From assembly GCA_018900295.1 (NCBI GenBank), contig JAHIGH010000140.1:1-13330 (forward strand): a DNA stretch of 13,330 nt. Reading direction: 5' to 3'. The notes below the pieces were generated by a model. The model did not search any database. It was not told where the DNA came from and saw only the letters and a program-made list of their open reading frames with translations. This DNA is from Patescibacteria group bacterium. GTDB lineage: Bacteria; Patescibacteriota; Microgenomatia; Levybacterales; UBA12049. Below, piece after piece: positions 1-5,745 of this stretch. Within the stretch, counting starts at the first letter, position 1, and each line of letters opens with the position of its first letter. A program made the position numbers and the translations under genes.

Positions 1-361
1 CATCAACATCTTTCCATCCAATATTCCATCTCAATCCGGCAAGTTGTTTTAAATACTCATCTTCAAAAGCTTCAATATCAACTTTTACTTTAACTAACTC
101 GCTATCTAAAGCCGTATTAAATCGTTCTCCGGTTCTCATTCGTTGTTTTAAACCCGCAATGAGGACATCCGTTTGATTTTTAACAAAAAAGCCCGTTCCG
201 GAAAGATAATACCAAGGTACTTCCCCTGAGCGTAAAGGCTCTAACCGGTTCGTTCGTACTTCAGGTATAAGGCAACAATTTTTATTAAAATCTCTACGAG
301 GTTGGAAGTTGTATTTTTCTTTAAGAGGTGGTGTTCTTAGCGTTTCTGCTGCTGACGGCAT
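1..361 (-). CDS. Unidentified protein under cobalamin riboswitch control (3' end outside window)
   Basis: An open frame of 120 codons starts at the ATG at 361-359 and runs off the left edge without a stop. The start is set by a good ribosome-binding site (AAGGAG, 369-374) seven bases upstream, and by the leader, which is a cobalamin riboswitch. I do not recognise the protein. The N-terminal 45 residues are polar with a CC pair (29-30). Then comes a segment WYYLSGTGFFVKNQ (50-63), followed by a charged, probably helical stretch (about 66-110) and a Trp-rich piece (111-117). No signal peptide or membrane segment is visible. B12 riboswitches usually control B12 uptake or synthesis, or enzymes that replace a B12-dependent one. 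The N-terminus does not look like MetE, NrdJ or BtuB, so the function stays open. The nearby SAM-controlled metYA pair makes a link to methionine supply possible but unproven. Confidence 0.75.
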   Translation of the reverse strand, partial: MPSAAETLRTPPLKEKYNFQPRRDFNKNCCLIPEVRTNRLEPLRSGEVPWYYLSGTGFFVKNQTDVLIAGLKQRMRTGERFNTALDSELVKVKVDIEAFEDEYLKQLAGLRWNIGWKDVD

Positions 362-367
362 AAAAAA

Positions 368-418
368 ACTCCTTTCTTCCGAAGGGAGTACGCTAAAAAA
401 GTACTTCTGCTCGGAAGA
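368..418 (-). promoter_or_regulatory. Expression platform: two mutually exclusive hairpins around the ribosome-binding site
   Basis: Two pairings compete for the same bases. An upstream arm (411-418, TCTTCCGA on the minus strand) is perfectly complementary to 375-382 (TCGGAAGA), with a small GTAC/GTAC stem inside the loop. Alternatively 385-389 (ACTCC) pairs with 368-372 (GGAGT), which buries the AAGGAG site at 369-374 and is followed by seven T residues just before the ATG. The first fold should leave the site free and the second should block it. This is the usual logic of a ligand-controlled switch. The pairing is seen in the sequence; which fold the ligand favours is inferred. Confidence 0.65.
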
Positions 419-490
419 CTCACGGGGATCGGACTTTAACCGTTGCGGCACAGTGCCGGAATTTCACCGGCTTCACCCTTTTTTATAATG
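419..490 (-). promoter_or_regulatory. Cobalamin (B12) riboswitch aptamer
   Basis: On the minus strand the leader contains the B12-box core: GAAGCCGGTGAAATTCCGGC (450-469), then ACTGTGCCGCAACGGT, then AGTCCGAT (425-432). These match the conserved GGTGAAAxTCC, CxGCAACxGT and AGTCxGA elements in the right order and spacing. The 5' part is short, because the predicted transcript starts near 490, so this is probably one of the compact AdoCbl/MeCbl variants without the long peripheral domain. It sits between its promoter and the gene that starts at 361. Confidence 0.85.
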
Positions 491-497
491 TATTCAT

Positions 498-526
498 TTT
501 ATACACTCTTGTAAAAAGAATTGCAA
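498..526 (-). promoter_or_regulatory. Promoter of the cobalamin-riboswitch transcript
   Basis: Minus-strand TTGCAA (521-526), a 17-base spacer and TATAAA (498-503) match a sigma70-type promoter. The start would fall near 491, directly before the riboswitch. Confidence 0.65.
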
Positions 527-584
527 TAGTATTTATTTCTTCTATAAGAAAACTATAATCAACCACCGAAAAATGTGGCACGGA

Positions 585-613
585 TTGCCTTGTGAGGAGG
601 AATAGGATAAAAT
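585..613 (+). promoter_or_regulatory. Promoter of the tRNA-Glu gene
   Basis: TTGCCT (585-590), a 17-base spacer and TAAAAT (608-613) place a transcription start near 620, a few bases before the tRNA. It is divergent from the riboswitch promoter, with about 58 bp between the two -35 boxes. Confidence 0.5.
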
Positions 614-623
614 AACGTATATT

Positions 624-697
624 GGCCCTGTCGTCTAGCGGCCTAGGACGTCGGGTTCTCATCCCGAAAATCATGGGTTCAAATCCCATCAGGGTCA
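624..697 (+). tRNA. tRNA-Glu (anticodon CTC)
   Basis: The full cloverleaf can be drawn. The acceptor arm pairs 624-630 with 690-696, with one G-T pair. The anticodon stem is TCGGG/CCCGA around loop TTCTCAT, giving anticodon CTC at 658-660. The variable loop has five bases, and the T arm is ATGGG/CCCAT with loop TTCAAAT. The discriminator is A697. The following bases are CAT, so CCA is not encoded and must be added by a nucleotidyltransferase. The gene is convergent with metA, whose stop lies 23 bases further on, and no terminator is visible between them. Confidence 0.95.
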
Positions 698-720
698 CAT
701 AGGTATGGCGGGTTGCAGAA

Positions 721-1659
721 TTACGAAGCTAAAGATGGATATCGTTGCTTATTTAGCCAATTATATGGCGTAGTCTGGTAGACATAATAGTTAAGCCAAT
801 TTGAGAAGAATAAAAATCCATAACTTCGCCAGTTGTTAACCGGAGGTTTGAGTGGATCATTATTTGGAAAATAGTTTTTCGGAATATCAATTGGCAGACC
901 CTTTTCTTTATCGCGCAGATATTCACTTTTTAAAGTATCCACATCGTATTCCAGGTGACCTATCACAAATATTTTTCTTTCGTCCAGTGATGTAACAATA
1001 TAAACTCCGGCTTCATCTGAATCAGCTATTATTTTTAAGTCTTTTACTTTTTTTATATCTTGGCTGCTTACTTCTGTGTGTCTTGAATGAGGCGCCAAAA
1101 ATTCCTCATTGAAACCCCGCAATAAAGGCGATCTACGATCAACAACATCATGCGAGAAGATACCAAATATTTTGTCCTTTCTCAATTTTTTTCCAATGCC
1201 ATAGTGATGATAAAGACCCGCCTGGGCTGCCCAACATATATAAACCGTTGAGGTAATATTCTTTTCAGACCATTTCATTATATCTTTCAACTCTTCCCAA
1301 TAATCAACTTCTTCAAACAGTAAATGTTCCACAGGCGCGCCAGTTATGATCAAGCCATCATATCTTTGCGACCTAATTTCCTCAAATGTCTTATAAAATG
1401 ACTTAAGGTGTTCTTGGGACGTATGGATAGAATCGTGCGAAGCCATACGGAGTAATTCAACTTCAATTTGCAAAGGCGTATTGGACAACATGCGCAAAAG
1501 CTGTGTTTCTGTTGCGATTTTGGTAGGCATGAGATTGACTATAACTATCTTAAGCGGCCTGATATCCTGATGCAAAGCACGGTTCTTGCCCATCACAAAA
1601 ATATTTTCTTTTTCAAGGATTTTTTTGGCAGGTAATTGATTCGGAATATTTATCGGCAT
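721..1659 (-). CDS. metAA: Homoserine O-acetyltransferase, MetA family
   Basis: The protein has 312 residues and belongs to the MetA (HTS) family of class-I-glutamine-amidotransferase-like acyltransferases. It activates homoserine for methionine synthesis in the cytoplasm. The catalytic Cys142 lies in YICWAAQAG, with His235 and Glu237 in IGHLEYD, as in characterised members. Position 111 is Glu (APVEHLLFEE). In this family Glu111 goes with acetyl-CoA and Gly111 with succinyl-CoA, so the product is probably O-acetylhomoserine. That fits the adjacent metY, which would use it. Sixteen bases separate the two genes, so metY and metA are most likely one operon under the SAM riboswitch. No clear ribosome-binding site precedes the ATG. 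The family call is sure; the acyl donor is inferred from residue 111 and context. Confidence 0.95.
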   Translation of the reverse strand: MPINIPNQLPAKKILEKENIFVMGKNRALHQDIRPLKIVIVNLMPTKIATETQLLRMLSNTPLQIEVELLRMASHDSIHTSQEHLKSFYKTFEEIRSQRYDGLIITGAPVEHLLFEEVDYWEELKDIMKWSEKNITSTVYICWAAQAGLYHHYGIGKKLRKDKIFGIFSHDVVDRRSPLLRGFNEEFLAPHSRHTEVSSQDIKKVKDLKIIADSDEAGVYIVTSLDERKIFVIGHLEYDVDTLKSEYLRDKEKGLPIDIPKNYFPNNDPLKPPVNNWRSYGFLFFSNWLNYYVYQTTPYNWLNKQRYPSLAS

Positions 1660-1675
1660 AGCATTTTAACAGAAT

Positions 1676-2989
1676 TTATTTTGAGGTTTTCTTCAGCGCT
1701 TGATCAAGATCATTTGTGATATCATTGATATTCTCTAAGCCCACAGAAAGACGAATGTAGTCCTGCGTAACCCCTGTTGCCTCCTGTTCTTTCCGGGTCA
1801 GTTGTTGATGAGTCGTTGATGCGGGATGAATGACAAGGCTTTTTGCGTCACCGATATTTGCCAGATGAGAAAGAAGCTTTACTGAGTCAATAAACTTTTT
1901 ACCCATCTCTAAGCCTCCTTTTATTCCAAATCCTACCAAGGCGCCGTAATTATTTTTTAAATATTTTTTGGCGATCTTATGAGTAGGACTATCTTCAAGT
2001 CCCGGATAATTAACCCAGTTGACTTTGGGATGTTTTTTTAGGAACCGGGCAACTGCCAATGCGTTTTCAGAATGTTTGTTCTGACGAAGCGGCAGTGTCT
2101 CCAATCCCTGAAGGAAAAGGAAAGAATTGAAAGGACTTAGAGCCGGCCCTACATCACGCAACCATTGAACACGCGCTTTGATAATAAAAGCAACATTCCC
2201 AAGTCCCGGAAAATTACCGAAAACATCCCAAAACTTCAAGCCATGATAGCTCGGATCAGGCTCTGTGAACTCCGGAAATTTACCGTTTCCCCAATTAAAT
2301 TTACCCGAATCTACAATAACTCCTCCGATTGACGTCCCGTGTCCTCCGATAAATTTCGTCGCGGAACTGACTATAATATCGGCGCCATAATCAATCGGGC
2401 GTATCAGTCCGACGCCGACGGTATTATCAATAACAAGAGGAATCTCTGCATCATGGGCAATTTTGGAAATTGCCTCAAAATCCAAGACATCCAGCTTCGG
2501 ATTACCGATAGTCTCAGCATATATCGCCCTGGTCTTTTTGGTAATTGCTTTTTTGAATTCCTGAGGTTTTGCAGAATTAACAAATTTTGTAGTTCTGCCA
2601 AGTTTGGGGAAAGCGTAGTGCAATAATTGATATGTGCCGCCATACAAATTATTGGCCGCAACTATCTCATCCCCTATTTGTGTTATAGTAAGTAGCGCCA
2701 ATGTTTCTGCCGCCTGTCCGCTTGCTACAGCGAGAGCTCCTGTCCCACCTTCGACAAGCGCGATCCGCTTTTCAAAAACATCCGTGGTTGGATTCATGAG
2801 ACGTGTATAAATATTCCCAAATTTTCTTAGAGCGAAAAGATCTGCGGCATCTTGCGTATCTTTAAAAACATAAGAACTGGTTTGATAAATTGGTACAGCT
2901 CTTGATCCAGTTGTCGGATCAGGTATCTGCCCGCCATGCACTGCTATGGTTTCAAGATTAATTTTTTTCTTAGATTTATTAACAGTCAT
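1676..2989 (-). CDS. metY: O-acetylhomoserine sulfhydrylase (aminocarboxypropyltransferase)
   Basis: This is a 437-residue PLP enzyme of the Cys/Met metabolism family, the normal length for MetY. It converts O-acetylhomoserine and sulfide to homocysteine. The N-terminus has the typical ETIAVHGG and AVPIYQTSSYVF. Residues 61-68 are YTRLMNPT, a substrate/phosphate-binding signature, and 89-93 read ASGQA. Asp188 (VIDNT) should bind the pyridine nitrogen, and Lys212 in SSATKFIGGHG forms the Schiff base. Aminotransferase-like architecture continues to residue 437. I chose the ATG at 2989. A longer frame reaching 3061 would add 24 residues encoded by the riboswitch and terminator, which is not credible. 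The gene follows the SAM leader and precedes metA. The long form (over 420 residues) favours MetY over MetB or MetC. Confidence 0.95.
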   Translation of the reverse strand: MTVNKSKKKINLETIAVHGGQIPDPTTGSRAVPIYQTSSYVFKDTQDAADLFALRKFGNIYTRLMNPTTDVFEKRIALVEGGTGALAVASGQAAETLALLTITQIGDEIVAANNLYGGTYQLLHYAFPKLGRTTKFVNSAKPQEFKKAITKKTRAIYAETIGNPKLDVLDFEAISKIAHDAEIPLVIDNTVGVGLIRPIDYGADIIVSSATKFIGGHGTSIGGVIVDSGKFNWGNGKFPEFTEPDPSYHGLKFWDVFGNFPGLGNVAFIIKARVQWLRDVGPALSPFNSFLFLQGLETLPLRQNKHSENALAVARFLKKHPKVNWVNYPGLEDSPTHKIAKKYLKNNYGALVGFGIKGGLEMGKKFIDSVKLLSHLANIGDAKSLVIHPASTTHQQLTRKEQEATGVTQDYIRLSVGLENINDITNDLDQALKKTSK

Positions 2990-3003
2990 ATATTTTAGAC
3001 AAT

Positions 3004-3027
3004 AAAAAAACCTCTCCACATGAGAGG
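3004..3027 (-). terminator. Intrinsic terminator of the SAM riboswitch
   Basis: A minus-strand hairpin CCTCTC / GAGAGG (3022-3027 with 3011-3016) with a five-base loop is followed directly by seven T (3004-3010). It lies between the aptamer and metY, so it should stop transcription when SAM is abundant. Confidence 0.85.
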
Positions 3028-3049
3028 CTTTATCTTTGTTTCTCCGATT

Positions 3050-3154
3050 TAATCGAAGCAAATCCTTCCCTCACGGGTTGGGTTGGGCACCGTGCCTTTA
3101 GGTCGGCTGCCGGATGGATCAAAGAGCCAATTCTCTCCCCATCACTCTTGATTA
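3050..3154 (-). promoter_or_regulatory. SAM riboswitch (S-box clan) controlling metYA
   Basis: The minus-strand leader reads TAATCAAGAG (P1, paired with CTTCGATTA at 3050-3058 with one bulge). Then follow GAGAATTGGCTC, the core CCGGCAGCC, and AAAGGCACGGTGCC with its P4 hairpin. This is the order and wording of SAM-I-type aptamers (CCGGCAACC, then GGCACGGTGCC). A terminator and then metY and metA follow, which are standard S-box targets. I cannot separate SAM-I from SAM-I/IV variants by eye. Confidence 0.88.
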
Positions 3155-3168
3155 TTATTGTTAAATCT

Positions 3169-3198
3169 ATAATAAACTCTTAATAAAGTTTCTGTCAA
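3169..3198 (-). promoter_or_regulatory. Promoter of the metYA leader
   Basis: A consensus -35 TTGACA (3193-3198), an 18-base spacer and TATTAT (3169-3174) on the minus strand give a start near 3162, just before the SAM aptamer. Confidence 0.7.
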
Positions 3199-3280
3199 GA
3201 GACAAAAACTTATAGGTTAAATAAATTATAAAAATTTTGTTGGAATGAAGAGAACGTGTGAAACCGGATCAATTGAAGGG

Positions 3281-3517
3281 CTACCCGTTACCCACATCTT
3301 TTTGCTTTGCCACATGCCAGCCATGTATAATATCGGTAAATCTTCTCATACCAATCCATAAAGTTTTTACTCCCGCCTCATGATCACCTTTTCTTGCATG
3401 AAAACCTCCAAGTCTTGCAATCATCAGTACTCCCTCGTGTATCGTTTTAGGAATATTCCTTTTACTTTTACTGACCGCACATAGAACATCCCATTCTTCC
3501 TTAGTCATTTTACTCAT
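3281..3517 (-). pseudogene. C-terminal fragment of a Tn5/IS4-type transposase
   Basis: The 78 residues match the C-terminal dimerisation region of Tn5-like transposases. MTKEEWDVL is followed by MIARLGGFHARKGDHEAG, then VKTLWIGMRRFTDIIHGW; the known family carries IARLGGFxGRKxDGEPGxKTLWRGxxRLxDI. The DDE catalytic domain and the N-terminal DNA-binding part are absent. An in-frame stop lies two codons upstream of the ATG, and no further transposase sequence is seen between this start and the next gene. It is therefore a decayed remnant, or a small ORF that kept only the dimerisation domain. In Tn5, N-terminally truncated proteins that keep this domain act as transposition inhibitors. This piece is much shorter, so the same role would be speculation. 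Confidence 0.8.
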
Positions 3518-3638
3518 ATTATTAATGCATGTTACTCGGGATTTTATTGCCCTGTTTTACCACATCAGGCGTGGTTGTCGAGTTTGAAGTGATCGAGAAC
3601 TTAGTTTTTAAAACCTTCGTTTCTGCCGGTTGTGCAAC

Positions 3639-4520
3639 TTATGCGCTTTTGTGTACTGGTTTAACAACGCCTAATGACGTGACTTTTATATTGATGTTAT
3701 CTGTGAGATCTATCTCAAATATCGGCAATCTGGCTGCCAATAGACCCAGTGTTGTATTTGTGTGCTTATCAAATACCTCTTCAAATTTTTCTGTTAATTC
3801 TTCCTTTGTGCCTTTGATCCTTTTATCCATAACCTCACCGGCATTTTCATGAATAAAAAGTGCAAAACCGGCCAAATTTTTCCTGGTCGCAGTCTTGTCA
3901 AGCCTGAAAAATTCATCTCCCGTGTCGGTAGTTGACTTGACTGTTTTTGGATTTTTTTCATTATTTTTAATAATGGCTACAAATTTTTCGTTATGTGTGC
4001 CTTTCAGCACAGGCTCCTCTACTTCAATTTTTCCGCTATTAACTTTTTCTTCTGTATAATCCAGAATTTTTTTTACGTCATCACTGTTAACTCCATATAA
4101 TTTTTCATTTTCCCACTGAGAAGCCAAGCGCACATATCCGCATCCGAATCCATGTCCTTGGTTATCGGTGTGATAAGAAATCTGTATTCCTTCTTTCTCA
4201 TGCCATTTTATAGATAAATCAACTGCTTCATGGGGTGTAAGGCCGAGTCCTGCTCCAATTAAAACCATTGGGTATGCAAAAAAACCTCCGGGAATTGCTA
4301 CGGAGTTTTGGAATTCTCTTGGCATTCTATCTCTATGTTGATTTAATATGGATAATGCATTCTCTTCCGTTGAGATTTCGTCGGGGGGTCTTGGATCAAC
4401 GCACCTTTCGCGTTTTTTATTTAAAGGAATACTATATGCATTACCATATTCTTTTGATATTGGGATTTTTTCGTACCCAGGTATTTCCGTTCTTCTTATC
4501 TTTATCTCAGCTTTTACCAT
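3639..4520 (-). CDS. Uncharacterised protein with CxDxR and His/Cys motifs
   Basis: I do not recognise this 293-residue protein as a known family. The N-terminal half contains Cys40-Val-Asp42-Pro-Arg44. It is followed by a Gly/Pro-rich stretch (76-94: IPGG, IGAGLGL), a helix at about 97-110 and the segment YHTDNQGHGFGCGY (116-129). Beta-carbonic anhydrases bind zinc through CxDxR and HxxC, with RNAGG-like sequence between and GHTDCG around the second Cys. The order here is similar, but the spacing is longer and the second motif is HxxxC. The C-terminal half (150-293) is Lys/Glu-rich with no obvious motif. It has no signal peptide or membrane segment. No ribosome-binding site precedes the ATG; a 21-bp sequence shared with the transposase remnant spans the start. 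It ends 121 bases before that remnant, on the same strand. Confidence 0.8.
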   Translation of the reverse strand: MVKAEIKIRRTEIPGYEKIPISKEYGNAYSIPLNKKRERCVDPRPPDEISTEENALSILNQHRDRMPREFQNSVAIPGGFFAYPMVLIGAGLGLTPHEAVDLSIKWHEKEGIQISYHTDNQGHGFGCGYVRLASQWENEKLYGVNSDDVKKILDYTEEKVNSGKIEVEEPVLKGTHNEKFVAIIKNNEKNPKTVKSTTDTGDEFFRLDKTATRKNLAGFALFIHENAGEVMDKRIKGTKEELTEKFEEVFDKHTNTTLGLLAARLPIFEIDLTDNINIKVTSLGVVKPVHKSA

Positions 4521-4526
4521 ATTATT

Positions 4527-4667
4527 AACTCATGTTACGCAATATTTTCCTTGTCATTCCTGCGAAAGCAGGAATCTATATAACAAGATTTCTGGATTCA
4601 CCACAAGGTGCTATCCACTTCGTGCTGTCGCCCGCCTACGCGGGAATGACAGTGTGTAATGTAAGTT
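4527..4667. repeat. MITE-like palindromic element, 141 bp
   Basis: The ends are imperfect inverted repeats (AACTCATGTTAC at 4527-4538 and GTAATGTAAGTT at 4656-4667, 9 of 12 paired). Inside, TTGTCATTCCTGCG (4550-4563) faces its inverted partner CGCGGGAATGACA (4640-4652). The whole element can fold into one long hairpin. It has no coding capacity and lies upstream of the 293-residue ORF. The same core occurs at 6948-6973 and 8761-8788. Confidence 0.65.
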
Positions 4668-4750
4668 ATTGAACAAGACTTCCGCATTTTAGCATAGGCG
4701 TGCTTGGTTGTCATCTATTTGTCTTTTTTTTTGTTGACCAATTATTTTAT

Positions 4751-4780
4751 TTGCAAAATTAAAGTAATGTGGTATATAAT
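4751..4780 (+). promoter_or_regulatory. Promoter of fbp-pgk
   Basis: TTGCAA (4751-4756), an 18-base spacer and a perfect TATAAT (4775-4780). The -10 box ends eight bases before the fbp ATG, so the mRNA should start at or within a few bases of the start codon (leaderless). Confidence 0.7.
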
Positions 4781-4788
4781 TGTTTTTT

Positions 4789-5745
4789 ATGTATAAACCT
4801 GTAACTACACTCACTGATTTTGTGCTCGAGGAGGAACGGAAGAGTAAAGACGCTACCGGCGACTTCACAATGCTTATCACCCACATTGAGAACGCGGTGA
4901 AGATCATCGCCAGCCATGTCCGGATGAGCGGACTCGTGGATATCATGGGCGCAACCGGTAATAAAAATGCTTTTGGCGAAGATGTACAGAAGCTGGATGA
5001 ATTTGCCAATAAACTTCTGGTTGATAATCTGCGCAAAAGCGGGCATGTGTATGCTGTCATATCCGAAGAAATGGAGAAACCGGCATACGCAAAGGAGGGG
5101 CAGAGAGGCGCCTATATTGTGTATATCGATCCCTTGGACGGGAGTTCGAATATCGATACCAATTGCCCGACAGGAACAATCTTTTCCATATATAAAACAG
5201 ATGGCGATAATTTGCTGCAAAAGGGATCCAGACAAGTTGCCGCGGGATACGCGATTTACGGATCAAGTGTGATGCTGGTTTATTCGGCAGGGAACGGCGT
5301 TAATGGATTTACGCTTGATCCCAATATCGGCAGTTTCCTCCTCTCCCATCCTGATATCAAAATTCCGCAAAAAATGAAATCTTATTCTATCAATGAAGCA
5401 TATGAATCTTTGTATGACGAGGGATTAAAGTCATATTTGGCCTATGTCAGACAAACCGGAGGTTATACATCGCGGTATGTCGGGTCAGGTGTAGCAGACG
5501 CGCACAGGACGCTTGTAAAAGGAGGGATTTTCCTGTATCCGGCGAATAAGAAGCATAAAGAGGGTAAATTGCGGCTAATGCTTGAAGTGAATCCCCTGGC
5601 ATATCTTGCGGAACAGGCAGGGGGAGTTGCCGTAAGTTTGAATAAAACATCACCGCTTACGATAATGCCCACAAAAATTCATCAGCGCGCGCCTTTTGTT
5701 ATGGGAAGCCACGAAGAGGTTGACTTATTTTTGAAATATGCCTAA
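4789..5745 (+). CDS. fbp: Fructose-1,6-bisphosphatase, class I
   Basis: The 318-residue enzyme hydrolyses fructose 1,6-bisphosphate to fructose 6-phosphate in gluconeogenesis. The class I signature is complete. ISEEME (91-96) and DPLDGSSNID (114-123) carry the metal ligands. They are followed by TIFSIY, YGSSVMLVYS, then GGYTSRYVGSGVADAHRTL (substrate binding). The family's KLRLMLEVNPLAYLAEQAGG follows, with the last acidic metal ligand (the Glu of LEVNP). I chose the ATG at 4789. A TTG at 4780 would add three residues but lies in the -10 box. There is no ribosome-binding site, which agrees with a leaderless message. The last eight bases overlap pgk, so the two genes are co-transcribed. The pairing with pgk, and with pps in the window, fits a gluconeogenic role. 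Confidence 0.96.
   Translation: MYKPVTTLTDFVLEEERKSKDATGDFTMLITHIENAVKIIASHVRMSGLVDIMGATGNKNAFGEDVQKLDEFANKLLVDNLRKSGHVYAVISEEMEKPAYAKEGQRGAYIVYIDPLDGSSNIDTNCPTGTIFSIYKTDGDNLLQKGSRQVAAGYAIYGSSVMLVYSAGNGVNGFTLDPNIGSFLLSHPDIKIPQKMKSYSINEAYESLYDEGLKSYLAYVRQTGGYTSRYVGSGVADAHRTLVKGGIFLYPANKKHKEGKLRLMLEVNPLAYLAEQAGGVAVSLNKTSPLTIMPTKIHQRAPFVMGSHEEVDLFLKYA

Noticed and set aside
483..698. 71-codon minus-strand frame
   Set aside because: It lies antisense over the tRNA-Glu gene and the promoter region. The sequence is better explained by those features and shows no protein family.
2990..3061. N-terminal extension of metY
   Set aside because: The extra 24 codons would be encoded by the riboswitch terminator and aptamer. 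MetY family proteins begin at about the ATG at 2989.
3529..3852. Plus-strand 107-codon frame
   Set aside because: It overlaps the 3' end of the 293-residue minus-strand gene, has no ribosome-binding site or promoter, and shows no recognisable motif, so it is a shadow frame.
4734..4739. TTGACC as -35 box for fbp
   Set aside because: It lies 35 bases from the good TATAAT, and the hexamer at 17-base distance (AATTAA) is poor. TTGCAA at 4751 with an 18-base spacer fits better.
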